Shown here: positions 7,744-16,164 of the stretch, one piece after another
How the letters are laid out: each line of letters begins with the position of its first letter
Numbering within the stretch: the first letter of the stretch is position 1
Source: Clostridia bacterium
GTDB taxonomy: Bacteria; Bacillota; Sulfobacillia; SLMV01
Length of the DNA: 47,610 nt
NCBI GenBank assembly: GCA_003551215.1
Contig: PUMD01000191.1
Location: 1-47,610, forward strand
Direction: 5' to 3'
Notes under the pieces: generated by a model
Databases searched by the model: none
Told to the model about the DNA's origin: nothing
What the model saw: the letters and a program-made list of their open reading frames with translations, nothing else
Position numbers and translations under genes: made by a program

Positions 7744-8910
7744 TCAATCGGTCAGTAGTTCCCGTTCTGCTGCCGCCAGACCTTCACCTGCGGAAAAATC
7801 GTAACCGCTTTTGCTGAGTGCCCGTTCAATGGCAGCAAGCGTGGCGATTATGTCAGATTCAGTGTGTGCCCCCATGTGCCCCACTCGGAAGTATCTTTGC
7901 TTGATCTCACTGTGCAGACCACCGGCCACCAGCACTCCTTCATCCTCTATACGCGATACCAGCTGGCTGTCTATGCCCTCCGGATAGTAAAGGGCAGTAA
8001 GCGTAGGTGCCAGCAGGTCTTTGGATACCGGCACGGTCTTCAGTCCAAGGGCATCAGTTCCGGCACGGAATGCTCCAGCGAGGTGGAGGTGTCGGTCGAA
8101 CCTCTCCTGCATGCCCTCTTTCAGTATCTGCTTGAGGCTGACGTTGAGGGCGTATATCAGGTTGACTGCAGGTGTTCCAAAATAGGCGCCCTCCCGCTTG
8201 CGGTAGGCGTGCATTACTGGAAGCCAGTTGTCGAAGTCCGCATAATAATTCTGAACTGGCGCCTTCCGTCGGTAAAATGCCTTCATGCCCTCCGGGCTGA
8301 CTGTGAGAAGAGCCAATCCAGGAGGGGTTCCTAGGGCCTTCTGTGAGGCAGTGAGGTAAACATCGACTCCCCAGCTGTCGGTGCGACATTCAGCTCCGCC
8401 CGTACCGCAGACTCCGTCAACTATGGTGAGGCAGCCGGCTTCTTTAGCCACGCGGCAGATACCCTCCACATCTGCCTGCACTGCAGTCGATGTATCCACG
8501 TGCGTCAGAACGACCGCCCGGTAATCCTCATTCTCAAGCGACTCAGCAACCTCAGCCGCCGAAGCTATATCGCCTATAGGAGAGCGCAGGTGCTCACTTT
8601 CTACTCCGTATCTGTTCATCATGTTCCCGATTCTGTCACCGAAGTATCCCGAATTCACCACCAGCACGCGCTCACCGGGCTCCAGCAGGTTTGCCACGGC
8701 CGCATCCATGGCCAGGGTCCCGCTTCCAGCCAGGACAAAAGGTTCGTGATCTTTTGCCATAAATACATCCAGCATCATGTCAAGGCATTCGCCGAAGCAC
8801 TGGCAAAATTCGTCAGCAACGTGGCTGGTTGTTGGCTCAGACATAGCTGCCAGCACTTTGGGTGTAAACTCGATGGGACCGGGAATCATGAGCAGTTTGC
8901 GTCCTTTCAT
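7744..8910 (-). CDS. Class V aminotransferase (alanine-glyoxylate/serine-pyruvate type)
   Basis: A PLP enzyme of the AGXT/SgaA family that moves amino groups among alanine, serine, glyoxylate, hydroxypyruvate or phosphohydroxypyruvate. Family signatures are IPGPIEFTPKVLAAM at the N-terminus, the cofactor-contact GSGT near residue 63, VDGVCGTGG near 165 and the Schiff-base lysine K191 in TASQKALGTPPG. Length (388) is normal. GGGAGG lies eight bases before the ATG, and the gene starts 16 bases after the hydroxyacid dehydrogenase. Such pairs in anaerobic Bacillota usually serve serine synthesis from 3-phosphoglycerate or glyoxylate/hydroxypyruvate conversion; the sequence does not decide between these. 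Confidence 0.88.
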   Translation of the reverse strand: MKGRKLLMIPGPIEFTPKVLAAMSEPTTSHVADEFCQCFGECLDMMLDVFMAKDHEPFVLAGSGTLAMDAAVANLLEPGERVLVVNSGYFGDRIGNMMNRYGVESEHLRSPIGDIASAAEVAESLENEDYRAVVLTHVDTSTAVQADVEGICRVAKEAGCLTIVDGVCGTGGAECRTDSWGVDVYLTASQKALGTPPGLALLTVSPEGMKAFYRRKAPVQNYYADFDNWLPVMHAYRKREGAYFGTPAVNLIYALNVSLKQILKEGMQERFDRHLHLAGAFRAGTDALGLKTVPVSKDLLAPTLTALYYPEGIDSQLVSRIEDEGVLVAGGLHSEIKQRYFRVGHMGAHTESDIIATLAAIERALSKSGYDFSAGEGLAAAERELLTD

Positions 8911-8926
8911 TTAGCAAAGCCTCCCT

Positions 8927-9955
8927 TCAGCTTGTATCGTTGATGGCTACTGGATTTTTCGGCTCCTTGCCCTTCAGCACATTGCGAATGTCGGCGGCTG
9001 CCTGTCGGGCTATTGCCTCGAGACATTCAGTGGTGGACCCGGCCAGGTGAGGAGTGAGAATCACTCCGGGTCCGGTCAGTTTTTCGACTTGTTCCGGACT
9101 GAGGGGTTCGGGGTCAAAGACGTCCAGCGCCACCCCGGCGATATTCCCTTCGTGCGATGCCCGGGCGACGGCCAGCTGGTCACATACTGCCCCCCGGGAG
9201 ACGTTGATAAGATAGCTGCCCGCACTCATCGCCGACACCGAATTTTCGTTGATCAGGTGGTATGTATCGGAGTTCAGCGGAACGTGAACCGACACAAGGT
9301 CAGATTCAGACAGCAGATCTTCAAGCGATCCTATCCTCTCCCATCCGGTCAGTTCCTGCTGAGTTTCCGGGCGCAGATACGGGTCATGGTAGATGATGCA
9401 GCATCCCAAAGCCGAGGCAAGGCGGGCGGTTGTTCGGCCGGTATATCCCATACCAACCACCCCCCAGGTCGTATCCCGCAGCTGGCGGCCGGTCCGCCGG
9501 GCTGCATCCCAGTCACCAGTCCTGGTCAGCTTGAGGTGGGCCTGCGGAATTCCCCGCAGCAGGCTCAACGCCAGCCCGATGGTCATCTCGGCCACTGACA
9601 CTGCATTACCTCCGGGAACATTGGTGACGGTTATGTTTCTTCTCTGCGCAGCTGCCAAGTCGACCTGGTCTGTCCCCGAGCCGTGCAGCGCTATAACCCG
9701 TAAATTGCTGCACTTATCCATCAGGTCAGCGTCGACCACGCCCGTTCTGATCAGCAGGCCGTAAGCAGACATCATGCTCCTGGCCAGCTGCTCGCTGTCA
9801 GGCTGACCCCAGCCCTGCCAGGGGACCACTTTCAGCCGGGCACAATTATCCAGAACCTGGGCAACAGATTCTTCATCCACTGGAGTCTCTGTGGTGGCGG
9901 TAGCCACCACTTCAGGTATGTAGTGACTGTTGTCCATGCAATATGACACCCTCAT
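8927..9955 (-). CDS. D-2-hydroxyacid dehydrogenase (phosphoglycerate/hydroxypyruvate type)
   Basis: An NAD(P)-dependent D-2-hydroxyacid dehydrogenase. The Rossmann motif is GVVGMGYTGRTTA, and the catalytic Arg, Glu and His are in NVSRGAVCD, VFDPEPL and LTPHLAGST. There is no C-terminal ACT regulatory domain, unlike long SerA proteins. It is probably SerA-like or a hydroxypyruvate/glyoxylate reductase working with the adjacent aminotransferase. The start is uncertain: a TTG at 9994 has no ribosome-binding site, so the ATG at 9955 is chosen; an ATG six codons later with AGGGTG upstream is also possible. It lies between yigZ and the aminotransferase gene on one strand. Confidence 0.85.
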   Translation of the reverse strand: MRVSYCMDNSHYIPEVVATATTETPVDEESVAQVLDNCARLKVVPWQGWGQPDSEQLARSMMSAYGLLIRTGVVDADLMDKCSNLRVIALHGSGTDQVDLAAAQRRNITVTNVPGGNAVSVAEMTIGLALSLLRGIPQAHLKLTRTGDWDAARRTGRQLRDTTWGVVGMGYTGRTTARLASALGCCIIYHDPYLRPETQQELTGWERIGSLEDLLSESDLVSVHVPLNSDTYHLINENSVSAMSAGSYLINVSRGAVCDQLAVARASHEGNIAGVALDVFDPEPLSPEQVEKLTGPGVILTPHLAGSTTECLEAIARQAAADIRNVLKGKEPKNPVAINDTS

Positions 9956-10000
9956 CTCATCAGTATCCGCTCGCCTGCAGAAAACTCCGCTCAATATATT

Positions 10001-10675
10001 TTACTTTCTGGATAGATACTGTTTTCCCTCCTCGATGGGCTGGATTGCTCCACCGGTCAACGCTTTTACCTGGCGGTCGAAATCATCGCGGTGCTGTATG
10101 GGTACCATGACCCTCACGGTGACATCGGCGGTGTATTCAACCTCGTCGATGACGTACCCCGATTCCTTGACGTGGTGCTGGAGTTTGCCCCACCTGTCGT
10201 AGGGCACAGCCACCGACAGTACGCTGCACAGGACCCTGTCGACGGTTTCCGCCTCCTGCAGTGCAGCCCGCCCGGCATCAGTATAGGCCCGGGCAAGACC
10301 GCCGGTGCCCAGCAGTGTGCCCCCGAAAATTCGGGTGACCACGATGACTGAGTTGGTCAGCTTTCGTCCCTGCAGCAGCCTGACCAGCGGCAAACCGGCG
10401 GTGCCGCCCGGCTCTCCGTCATCGGAGTAGCGGACGGTTGGCCGACGCAGGCCTATGCTATAGGCGTAGGCATGGTGGCTGGCTTTGGGATGCTGCTCGG
10501 ATAGCTGCTGCAGCAGAATCTCCACCTGGTCGGGGTCATCTGCCGAGTCGGCAACACCGAAAAACAGCGAGCCTTTCCTCTTGATCTCACCCTGTCCAGC
10601 AGTCCCTATGGTCCGGTAGCTGGGTACCATGGCCTTCTTGTCGTCTCCTGGCTGTCTCATCTTTCTCTGCCCCAT
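10001..10675 (-). CDS. yigZ: YigZ/IMPACT family protein
   Basis: A UPF0029/IMPACT-family protein (224 residues). The hallmark SDDGEPGGTAGLPL stretch and VIVVTRIFGGTLLGTGGLARAY follow an N-terminal segment with HHAYAYSIG. The C-terminal EF-G-like half (about 140-215) is present. Bacterial members are linked to translation, but their biochemical role is not settled. The ATG is preceded by AAAGGAGG, separated from it by a small hairpin whose loop holds a second Shine-Dalgarno-like GGGGA. Its stop lies close to the hydroxyacid dehydrogenase start, so the genes are probably cotranscribed. Confidence 0.92.
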   Translation of the reverse strand: MGQRKMRQPGDDKKAMVPSYRTIGTAGQGEIKRKGSLFFGVADSADDPDQVEILLQQLSEQHPKASHHAYAYSIGLRRPTVRYSDDGEPGGTAGLPLVRLLQGRKLTNSVIVVTRIFGGTLLGTGGLARAYTDAGRAALQEAETVDRVLCSVLSVAVPYDRWGKLQHHVKESGYVIDEVEYTADVTVRVMVPIQHRDDFDRQVKALTGGAIQPIEEGKQYLSRK

Positions 10676-10702
10676 CCGGCTCCCCTGGCCGGTACCTCCT
10701 TT
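10676..10702 (-). promoter_or_regulatory. Structured ribosome-binding region of yigZ
   Basis: In mRNA order: AAAGGAGG, TA, CCGGC, a CAGGGGA loop, GCCGG, then directly the ATG. The CCGGC/GCCGG stem thus sits between the strong Shine-Dalgarno and the start codon, and its loop offers a second Shine-Dalgarno at better spacing. Confidence 0.4.
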
Positions 10703-10708
10703 CAGACC

Positions 10709-11539
10709 TCAACTGTGCGATTGTGCCGATGAATGTGAATCCCAGAAGCGATTTATCACTTCCATTACTCCATGGGTATAGGGTTTGTCCGTCACCCAGT
10801 CTGCACTATGGTGCAGCTTTTGCGGGGCGTTTGCCACCAGCACTCCGCATCCTGCCCTTTCAATCATGCTTATGTCGCCGCGGCTGTCTCCCACAGCCAC
10901 CCAATTCGAAAGGGGGATGTCCAGATAGCTGCTTACCAAATCAAGCCCTTCTCCTTTGGAGGCTCCGAGGGGAAGAATCTCGACCAGACCGGGAACGCTG
11001 TGCACTACCTCAGCTCGCCGGATGAGCTGTCTTTCCCAAAACTCACCAAGACGGCTGGCCTGCTGGGGTTCGGTGCGGATGGATACGCCGTAGATATCCC
11101 AATCATTTACCCAGGAACCAGACCGGATCAGCCAGGGCTTCACCTCGATATCCACACCCAGGATCTCGGAGTACCGTTTTGTGCGGGGATGGGATCGGTT
11201 GGTTAAGATTCCCCGGTTGCTGTACACGTAAAGCAGGTAACTGTCCGCAGCTTTGCTCATGATCATCTGGTATATCTCCCCGCCCAGCGTAAGAACCCGC
11301 AGCGGGCGGTCATCCGCATCCACCACTACCGCACCGCTGTTGGCAATGACTGGGCTCCGCATGTTCAGCTGATCTGCCACTCCCTTGGCAGATGACCGGT
11401 CCCGTCCGGTAGCCACAATTACCGTCACTCCCAGCTGGTGAGCCTGCTGCACTGCCAGCGAGGCCAGCCCTCCCAGCTTCCTGTCCGGCCCCAGCAGCGT
11501 ATCGTCCAGATCCAGCGCCAGGCCTGCGTACTGACCCAA
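10709..11539 (-). CDS. Cof-type HAD-superfamily hydrolase
   Basis: A haloacid dehalogenase-like phosphatase of the Cof/YidA group. Motif I is LDLDDTLLGPDR near residue 9, motif II is VIVATGRD near residue 41, and motif IV is VGDSRGDISMIE near residue 217, with the catalytic lysine in LGASKGEGL. Members remove phosphate from small metabolites such as sugar phosphates; the substrate cannot be read here. The start is a TTG at 11539 with GGGAGG seven to eight bases upstream. It lies 33 bases before yigZ on the same strand. Confidence 0.9.
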   Translation of the reverse strand: MGQYAGLALDLDDTLLGPDRKLGGLASLAVQQAHQLGVTVIVATGRDRSSAKGVADQLNMRSPVIANSGAVVVDADDRPLRVLTLGGEIYQMIMSKAADSYLLYVYSNRGILTNRSHPRTKRYSEILGVDIEVKPWLIRSGSWVNDWDIYGVSIRTEPQQASRLGEFWERQLIRRAEVVHSVPGLVEILPLGASKGEGLDLVSSYLDIPLSNWVAVGDSRGDISMIERAGCGVLVANAPQKLHHSADWVTDKPYTHGVMEVINRFWDSHSSAQSHS

Positions 11540-11602
11540 TTAACTTACCTCCCTACCGGCTTCCCTGCAAGATTGAGGATGATTTCTATCACACGGTCTC
11601 CC

Positions 11603-11631
11603 ACCGGGCGGAGGAGTCTCCTCCCGGGCTG
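11603..11631. repeat. Short inverted repeat
   Basis: GGAGGAG and CTCCTCC flank a single T inside an intergenic stretch between the HAD hydrolase gene and the small membrane protein gene. No T-run follows on either strand, so this is not a standard terminator. Confidence 0.3.
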
Positions 11632-11673
11632 TCATGGCGAGGTGCAACGGCGAAGGTATAAGCCGTCTGCCGA

Positions 11674-11943
11674 CTAGCCTCCTTCCGGGGATTTGCTGTC
11701 CTTCTGGGCTGAGCCGTCACCCAGCTGCTGGGTTGTCTCAGCGTATTCAGTCCAGGGATCCTGGGAACGTGAGGCCAGTTCCCGGCGGGCCGTTTCCCTT
11801 TGGCGCGTACTTCTGCTTTGGGACACCCCGTGGGCAGAACGAAATGAGGTGTCCATATCGGGCATCACCACGAGCGCCCACAGAAAAAACGCTCCCATGA
11901 AAATAACGTAGGCACGCAGTAGCATAAGCATAAGAAAATGCAA
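11674..11943 (-). CDS. Small single-pass membrane protein of unknown function
   Basis: Not recognised. From the TTG at 11943 it encodes 89 residues: an N-terminal hydrophobic segment (MHFLMLMLLRAYVIFMGAFF, continuing LWALVV) that could be an anchor or uncleaved signal, followed by a polar Arg/Ser/Gln-rich tail. The TTG is chosen because AAGGGTGA lies seven bases upstream; an earlier in-frame TTG lacks this. It lies 50 bases after ftsK on the same strand and is probably its cotranscribed follower. Confidence 0.5.
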   Translation of the reverse strand: MHFLMLMLLRAYVIFMGAFFLWALVVMPDMDTSFRSAHGVSQSRSTRQRETARRELASRSQDPWTEYAETTQQLGDGSAQKDSKSPEGG

Positions 11944-11993
11944 CCGGAAATCACCCTTTCTGCCTACTTCGTCTTGCTGGCACAAAGTCGGCT

Positions 11994-14378
11994 TTATTCG
12001 GGGGGATCTTCACCGTCAATTGGATGCCCGTTTTGCTGTGGGTCACCTTCTTTTTGTGGTGACGGGTCATTTTTCTGTTCATAGTAGGCTGACTTGGTTG
12101 TTATCACGTCTCTTGGTTTAGGACCCTGATGTGGTCCGACTACTCCCATATTTTCCATCGTATCTATCAGGCGCCCGGCCCGTGTGTAGCCAACCCGCAG
12201 CTTCCTTTGCAGCATGGATACCGAGGCCTCACCGCGTTCCAGGACCAGCTCTACCGCCTGTTCCAGCTTGGGGTCTTTTTCGCCCTCTGTGCTGCCGGAG
12301 TCAGAAGTCTTCTCTGCTTCCTGCATGACCTGTTCGTGGAAGTTCGGCTCTGCCTGTTGGCTTACGAAATCCAGAAGCCGGCCGAGATCTTCATCCGACA
12401 GGAAGCTGCCCTGAACGCGAACAGGTTTTTCTCGGCCGACCGGGGCAAACAGCATATCTCCGCTGCCGACCAGCTTCTCGGCGCCGCCGGTATCGAGGAT
12501 AGTCCGCGAATCGGCTCCCGAGGATACCGCAAAGGCTATACGCGAGGGGATGTTGGCCTTGATCACTCCGGTAATTACATCCACCGAGGGGCGCTGTGTG
12601 GCGACGATCAGATGGATTCCCGCCGCCCGGGCCATCTGCGCCAGCCGCTGAATGGCATCCTCGACATCCACCCTCGCGACGGTCATCAGGTCAGCCAGCT
12701 CATCAATGATGATAACCAGGCGCGGCACCTGCGGTTCCCCAAATCTCGCTGCCTGCCGGTTGTATCCCTGCAGATCCCTTACGCCGGCCTCAGCAAATTT
12801 GTCGTAACGGCGTTCCATCTCCTTTACTGCCCAGGTCAGACAGCCGGCGGCCTTCTGCGGGTCGGTGACCACGGGGGCGAGAAGATGAGGCAGACCGTCG
12901 TAGCTGCGGAACTCCACGACCTTCGGGTCGATAAGCAAAAACTTGACCTGATCCGGTCTGGCCTTGAACAAAATGCTGGCGATTAAACACCGGATGCAGA
13001 TGCTCTTGCCCGATCCGGTGGCCCCGGCAATGAGCAGATGAAGCAGGTCGCCGAGGCGTGCGAGGATTGGTCTTCCGGTGATATCTGTGCCCAGACCAAC
13101 GGTCAGCGGATCCTCTGAGCTGCGGAACTCTGCGCTTTGCAGTATCTCGCGCAAAAAAACCGGCGTCAGCTCGCGGTTCGGGACTTCAATGCCAACCGCC
13201 GACTTACCGGGGACCGGCGCGACCACTCGAACCCCAGCGGATGCCAGACTCAGCGCGATATCATCAGCAAGGTTCGATATCTGGCTGACCTTGACCCCCC
13301 GGCCGGGTCGGAGATCGAAACGAGTGACGGTGGGACCGTGGCTTATCTCCACCACGTTGGCGTCAATGCCGAAGGAGTCCAGGGTCGACTCGAGCTTCTG
13401 AGCCTCCCTGTTCAGCTGGGCGCGGCTTCTGCCGGAGTCGTCGTCCTCCTGCTGAGCAGTCAGAAGGTCTGGCGACGGCAGGGTATAGATGGCTTCCATG
13501 TCCATTCGCACCTGCTCTGGCTCACCCGGCATGGAAATCTCACTATCGTCATCAGATGAATCCTCCGCCTGGCTGTCCTTTGCTGCAGATGATTCCTTCG
13601 CCTGCCCCTTTTGGCCGTCGGTCTTGGGAAATTGTATCACCTGAGATGCCGATGGCTCCGCGCTGTCTGCCGCCTCGGATTCAGGTTGTTTCCCTTCATC
13701 GCAGTCCCCGGGGTATGAACGGATCGGTACTCCCGTTCGCTTGCCGACCTGGGCTTGCTCGCCATCGGACCCAGACTCACCGCTGCCTTTTTCTTCTGGC
13801 TGCGTGACAAAGTCAACCATGTCCGCCCACAACTGCTTGCCGCCCTGCGCGACTGTTGTGCCGGCGGCGAACACCAGGCGGGATACGGGCATATTCAGCA
13901 ATAGCAGAGCAGCAACCAGCATGGCTGCCACCAGAACCACGTACATACCCACGTAACCGAGACCCTGTCTGAGCAGCCAGTAAAGCAGGGCGCCGAGGTA
14001 GCCTCCCCCCGCCCGAGCAGCAGAAATCGAGAATGGTTCTGATGCCTGCAGGCCCGCGTGATACAGGCCGGCCATGCTCATGCCGGCCAGAAGCAGACCA
14101 AACATGCGGGGCGTGTAATCAAAGTCAAACTTGCCCAGCCAGAGAAGTCCTCCCACCAGCACGAAGGTGGGAATAAGCCAGGCAGCCCGCCCCATGGTCC
14201 ACATCAATATGTTGCCTATGATGCCCCCAACATAGCCCATACCGGAATGATAGAGGCTAAGAAACAGTATGGCGCTTACAGCGAGGGTAATGGTGCCGAT
14301 GATCTCGTGCCAGACTCTCTCGCTGATGGCCCTCCCCTGTTCGGAGGATTTCTTTTTGCCTGTTCCTCGCTTCGCCAA
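11994..14378 (-). CDS. ftsK: DNA translocase FtsK/SpoIIIE
   Basis: A hexameric ATP-driven DNA pump that clears chromosome DNA from the division or sporulation septum. Four to five membrane segments lie within residues 22-175, followed by a Ser/Glu/Asp-rich linker (about 190-320). The alpha/beta motor follows, with Walker A GATGSGKS at 452-459 and Walker B VIIIDELAD near 555-563. The C-terminal gamma winged helix that reads orienting sequences is present (ASVSMLQRKLRVGYTRAGRLID). Length (794) matches Bacillota homologues. The start is a TTG with GGGAGGG seven bases upstream; no better start is near. FtsK and SpoIIIE cannot be separated by sequence alone. It is followed by a small membrane protein gene. 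Confidence 0.95.
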   Translation of the reverse strand: MAKRGTGKKKSSEQGRAISERVWHEIIGTITLAVSAILFLSLYHSGMGYVGGIIGNILMWTMGRAAWLIPTFVLVGGLLWLGKFDFDYTPRMFGLLLAGMSMAGLYHAGLQASEPFSISAARAGGGYLGALLYWLLRQGLGYVGMYVVLVAAMLVAALLLLNMPVSRLVFAAGTTVAQGGKQLWADMVDFVTQPEEKGSGESGSDGEQAQVGKRTGVPIRSYPGDCDEGKQPESEAADSAEPSASQVIQFPKTDGQKGQAKESSAAKDSQAEDSSDDDSEISMPGEPEQVRMDMEAIYTLPSPDLLTAQQEDDDSGRSRAQLNREAQKLESTLDSFGIDANVVEISHGPTVTRFDLRPGRGVKVSQISNLADDIALSLASAGVRVVAPVPGKSAVGIEVPNRELTPVFLREILQSAEFRSSEDPLTVGLGTDITGRPILARLGDLLHLLIAGATGSGKSICIRCLIASILFKARPDQVKFLLIDPKVVEFRSYDGLPHLLAPVVTDPQKAAGCLTWAVKEMERRYDKFAEAGVRDLQGYNRQAARFGEPQVPRLVIIIDELADLMTVARVDVEDAIQRLAQMARAAGIHLIVATQRPSVDVITGVIKANIPSRIAFAVSSGADSRTILDTGGAEKLVGSGDMLFAPVGREKPVRVQGSFLSDEDLGRLLDFVSQQAEPNFHEQVMQEAEKTSDSGSTEGEKDPKLEQAVELVLERGEASVSMLQRKLRVGYTRAGRLIDTMENMGVVGPHQGPKPRDVITTKSAYYEQKNDPSPQKEGDPQQNGHPIDGEDPPE

Positions 14379-14790
14379 AAGAGATCCCTCCCAAACTACC
14401 CGCCTCCATCTGAGGCCGGAAGCCCCACACGGATAAAACGGAGGCTGCTCACTTCGAATCCCATTTTACCATAAGTCAGCGTTCTGTGCATTTTGTTGCC
14501 CACGGCCGCAGCTTTGCGGCAGCCGCACCTCTCGCCCGGGGATGCAAGATAGGTGGAGGGTGTTTTCCCGGCTGAAGGGGATGGTCGGGAAACCTGAAGC
14601 AAGTATCTTTGCTGTTTGCTTGCAATGAAAGAGGTTATTCATCAATTATAACTAAGAGGGTTGGTTGACCCATGGGAGTGTTTTGCGGTGAGGTTTCTGC
14701 CTGTGCAATGGCAGATCAGCCGTCTTCCCCGGCAGCTGCCGCCGGTGTGGTTCAGGGCAGCAATCCTGAGGGACAGGGAGTTGAACTGAG
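14379..14790. other. Intergenic region upstream of ftsK
   Basis: About 410 bases without a credible gene. A minus-strand TGGTAAAAT at 14463-14471 looks like an extended -10 box for ftsK, without a clear -35. A small hairpin (GCCGCA/TGCGGC, 4-base loop) lies at 14505-14520. An open plus-strand frame from 14672 overlaps the next gene in another frame and looks like chance. Confidence 0.45.
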
Positions 14791-14973
14791 GTGGATCTGC
14801 AAACCGTCATATTTGTCCTTGTTGCGGGCGTACTTTGGTATATCATTCAGAGCAATGACCTTTTTGGTATGGCCATAGATGAGGAGATGAGCCGAAAGGA
14901 TGCCATTTTGTCGGCTGTATCTTTTTCTCTTATGGCTGGGATCGTGTTTTACCTCCTGCGGGGCTTTCGCTGA
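14791..14973 (+). CDS. Small two-helix membrane protein of unknown function
   Basis: A 60-residue protein with two hydrophobic stretches, VIFVLVAGVLWYII (about 6-19) and ILSAVSFSLMAGIVFYLL (about 39-56), joined by a short acidic loop. It is not recognised as a named family. The GTG start has GGGAG ten bases upstream. It is convergent with uppP, leaving 14 bases between the stops. Composition supports a real membrane peptide, but its shortness keeps confidence moderate. Confidence 0.45.
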   Translation: MDLQTVIFVLVAGVLWYIIQSNDLFGMAIDEEMSRKDAILSAVSFSLMAGIVFYLLRGFR

Positions 14974-14987
14974 AGCACCCCGTCCGT

Positions 14988-15815
14988 TCACAGCAGCCAG
15001 TTTACCAACAGTGCAGCCGCTCCGGCCAGCCACAGGTACCCAGAGAAGCGGTGCAGCCGCCCGCGGGCGACAACCCTGAGCAGAATTCTCAGCGCTGCAT
15101 AGCCGGTGACCGCGGCCGCCGCGGTGCCCACGGCGACTGTCAGCATCGTCCCAGGGTCGTACAGCAACCAGTGGGCTCGCCGGAAGTCAACCAGGGTCGC
15201 CCCGATTATCGCCGGTACGCTCAGCAAAAATGAGAACCGTGCGGCTTCGCGGCGTGACAGGCCGCAGTGAATTCCCGCCGTAATGGTTGCGCCTGAGCGC
15301 GAGATGCCGGGTAACACGGCTGCTGCCTGCATCAACCCGATCAGTATCGTTGCCCCCAGGGAAGGGAACCGGGCTGAAGGATTGCTTCCCCGGGTTGACC
15401 ACAGGGCCAGGCTGGTCACAAGCCAGGCAGCCCCCACAACAGCGATATTTTCATAGGCTGCAAGCACAAGGTCTTCCGTAAGCAGCACTACCAAGGCGGT
15501 GATTACTGAACCCAGCAGTATACTGAAGCCCAGGTAAAATCGTGGTTCGTAAAACCATTTGCGTACCGAAGTCTCTCTTCGCAGCGACGCCCACACTACC
15601 CTCAGCAGGGTAGCGATGATCTTGAGTAGATCCCGCCAGTACACCGCGATTACCGCAGCAAGTGTGCCAACATGCAGGGCGATCTCAAGCGTGATTCCGG
15701 GATACTGCAGGCCGAAAACGTGCTGCAGGAAGACCAGATGGCCAGAGCTGCTGATGGGTAGAAACTCGGCCAATCCCTGAACTACTCCCAGCAGAAGTAC
15801 ATACAGCAGTCGCAC
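14988..15815 (-). CDS. uppP: Undecaprenyl-diphosphatase
   Basis: An integral membrane phosphatase that turns undecaprenyl pyrophosphate into undecaprenyl phosphate, recycling the lipid carrier for peptidoglycan; it also gives bacitracin resistance. Both active-site regions are intact: GVVQGLAEFLPISSSGHL (residues 10-27) and the PGISRSGATI motif near 167. About seven to eight membrane segments are visible over 275 residues, the normal size. The start is a GTG with GGGGAGGTGA upstream. Neighbours on the same strand are ylzJ and tepA, about 130 bases upstream. Confidence 0.95.
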   Translation of the reverse strand: MRLLYVLLLGVVQGLAEFLPISSSGHLVFLQHVFGLQYPGITLEIALHVGTLAAVIAVYWRDLLKIIATLLRVVWASLRRETSVRKWFYEPRFYLGFSILLGSVITALVVLLTEDLVLAAYENIAVVGAAWLVTSLALWSTRGSNPSARFPSLGATILIGLMQAAAVLPGISRSGATITAGIHCGLSRREAARFSFLLSVPAIIGATLVDFRRAHWLLYDPGTMLTVAVGTAAAAVTGYAALRILLRVVARGRLHRFSGYLWLAGAAALLVNWLL

Positions 15816-15947
15816 CGGCCGCTCTCACCTCCCCGCAGGAGTCTATATGCAACCAGACCAACAAACTAGTATGCGAAAAGCCCGCCTGTTAGCACTTTGT
15901 GCCGAAAAGACTGCACACCTGAAGGTCACCAGGTCAGCAGGCCCGCG

Positions 15948-16163
15948 TCAAATTGTGCCGTCGGAAGGGATGATTCTGCCGGGCTGCCACTGGGGATCCA
16001 GGTAGTCAGCGGGGTCGGTGGATATTAATCTCTCGATCCTGTAGTTACCGTCCTGGGCCTCAGATACCATCAGGAGTCGTCCGTCCCGTGATATTTCGCG
16101 GCGCCTGGGAGTATCTGTCTGACCACTCATGACTGTTTGCATCGGGTATATGGTCCACAGCAA
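15948..16163 (-). CDS. ylzJ: YlzJ-like protein
   Basis: A 71-residue protein matching the YlzJ family, whose C-terminal hallmark is a run close to STDPADYLDPQWQPG (about residues 48-62). In Bacillus subtilis ylzJ is also the gene next to tepA. Function is unknown. The start is the TTG at 16163, one base after the tepA stop, because GGAGGA lies seven bases upstream and the protein then begins MLWTIYPMQ, like the ILYTP start of relatives; a longer frame reaching back into tepA would have no counterpart. Confidence 0.8.
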   Translation of the reverse strand: MLWTIYPMQTVMSGQTDTPRRREISRDGRLLMVSEAQDGNYRIERLISTDPADYLDPQWQPGRIIPSDGTI

Positions 16164-16164
16164 T

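Noticed and set aside
10703-10708. Treating yigZ and the HAD gene as a fused reading frame
   Set aside because: Clear stop and RBS signals separate them and the domains are complete on their own.
14672-14878. Plus-strand frame upstream of the small two-helix membrane protein
   Set aside because: It overlaps the better candidate in another frame and has no RBS or recognisable composition.
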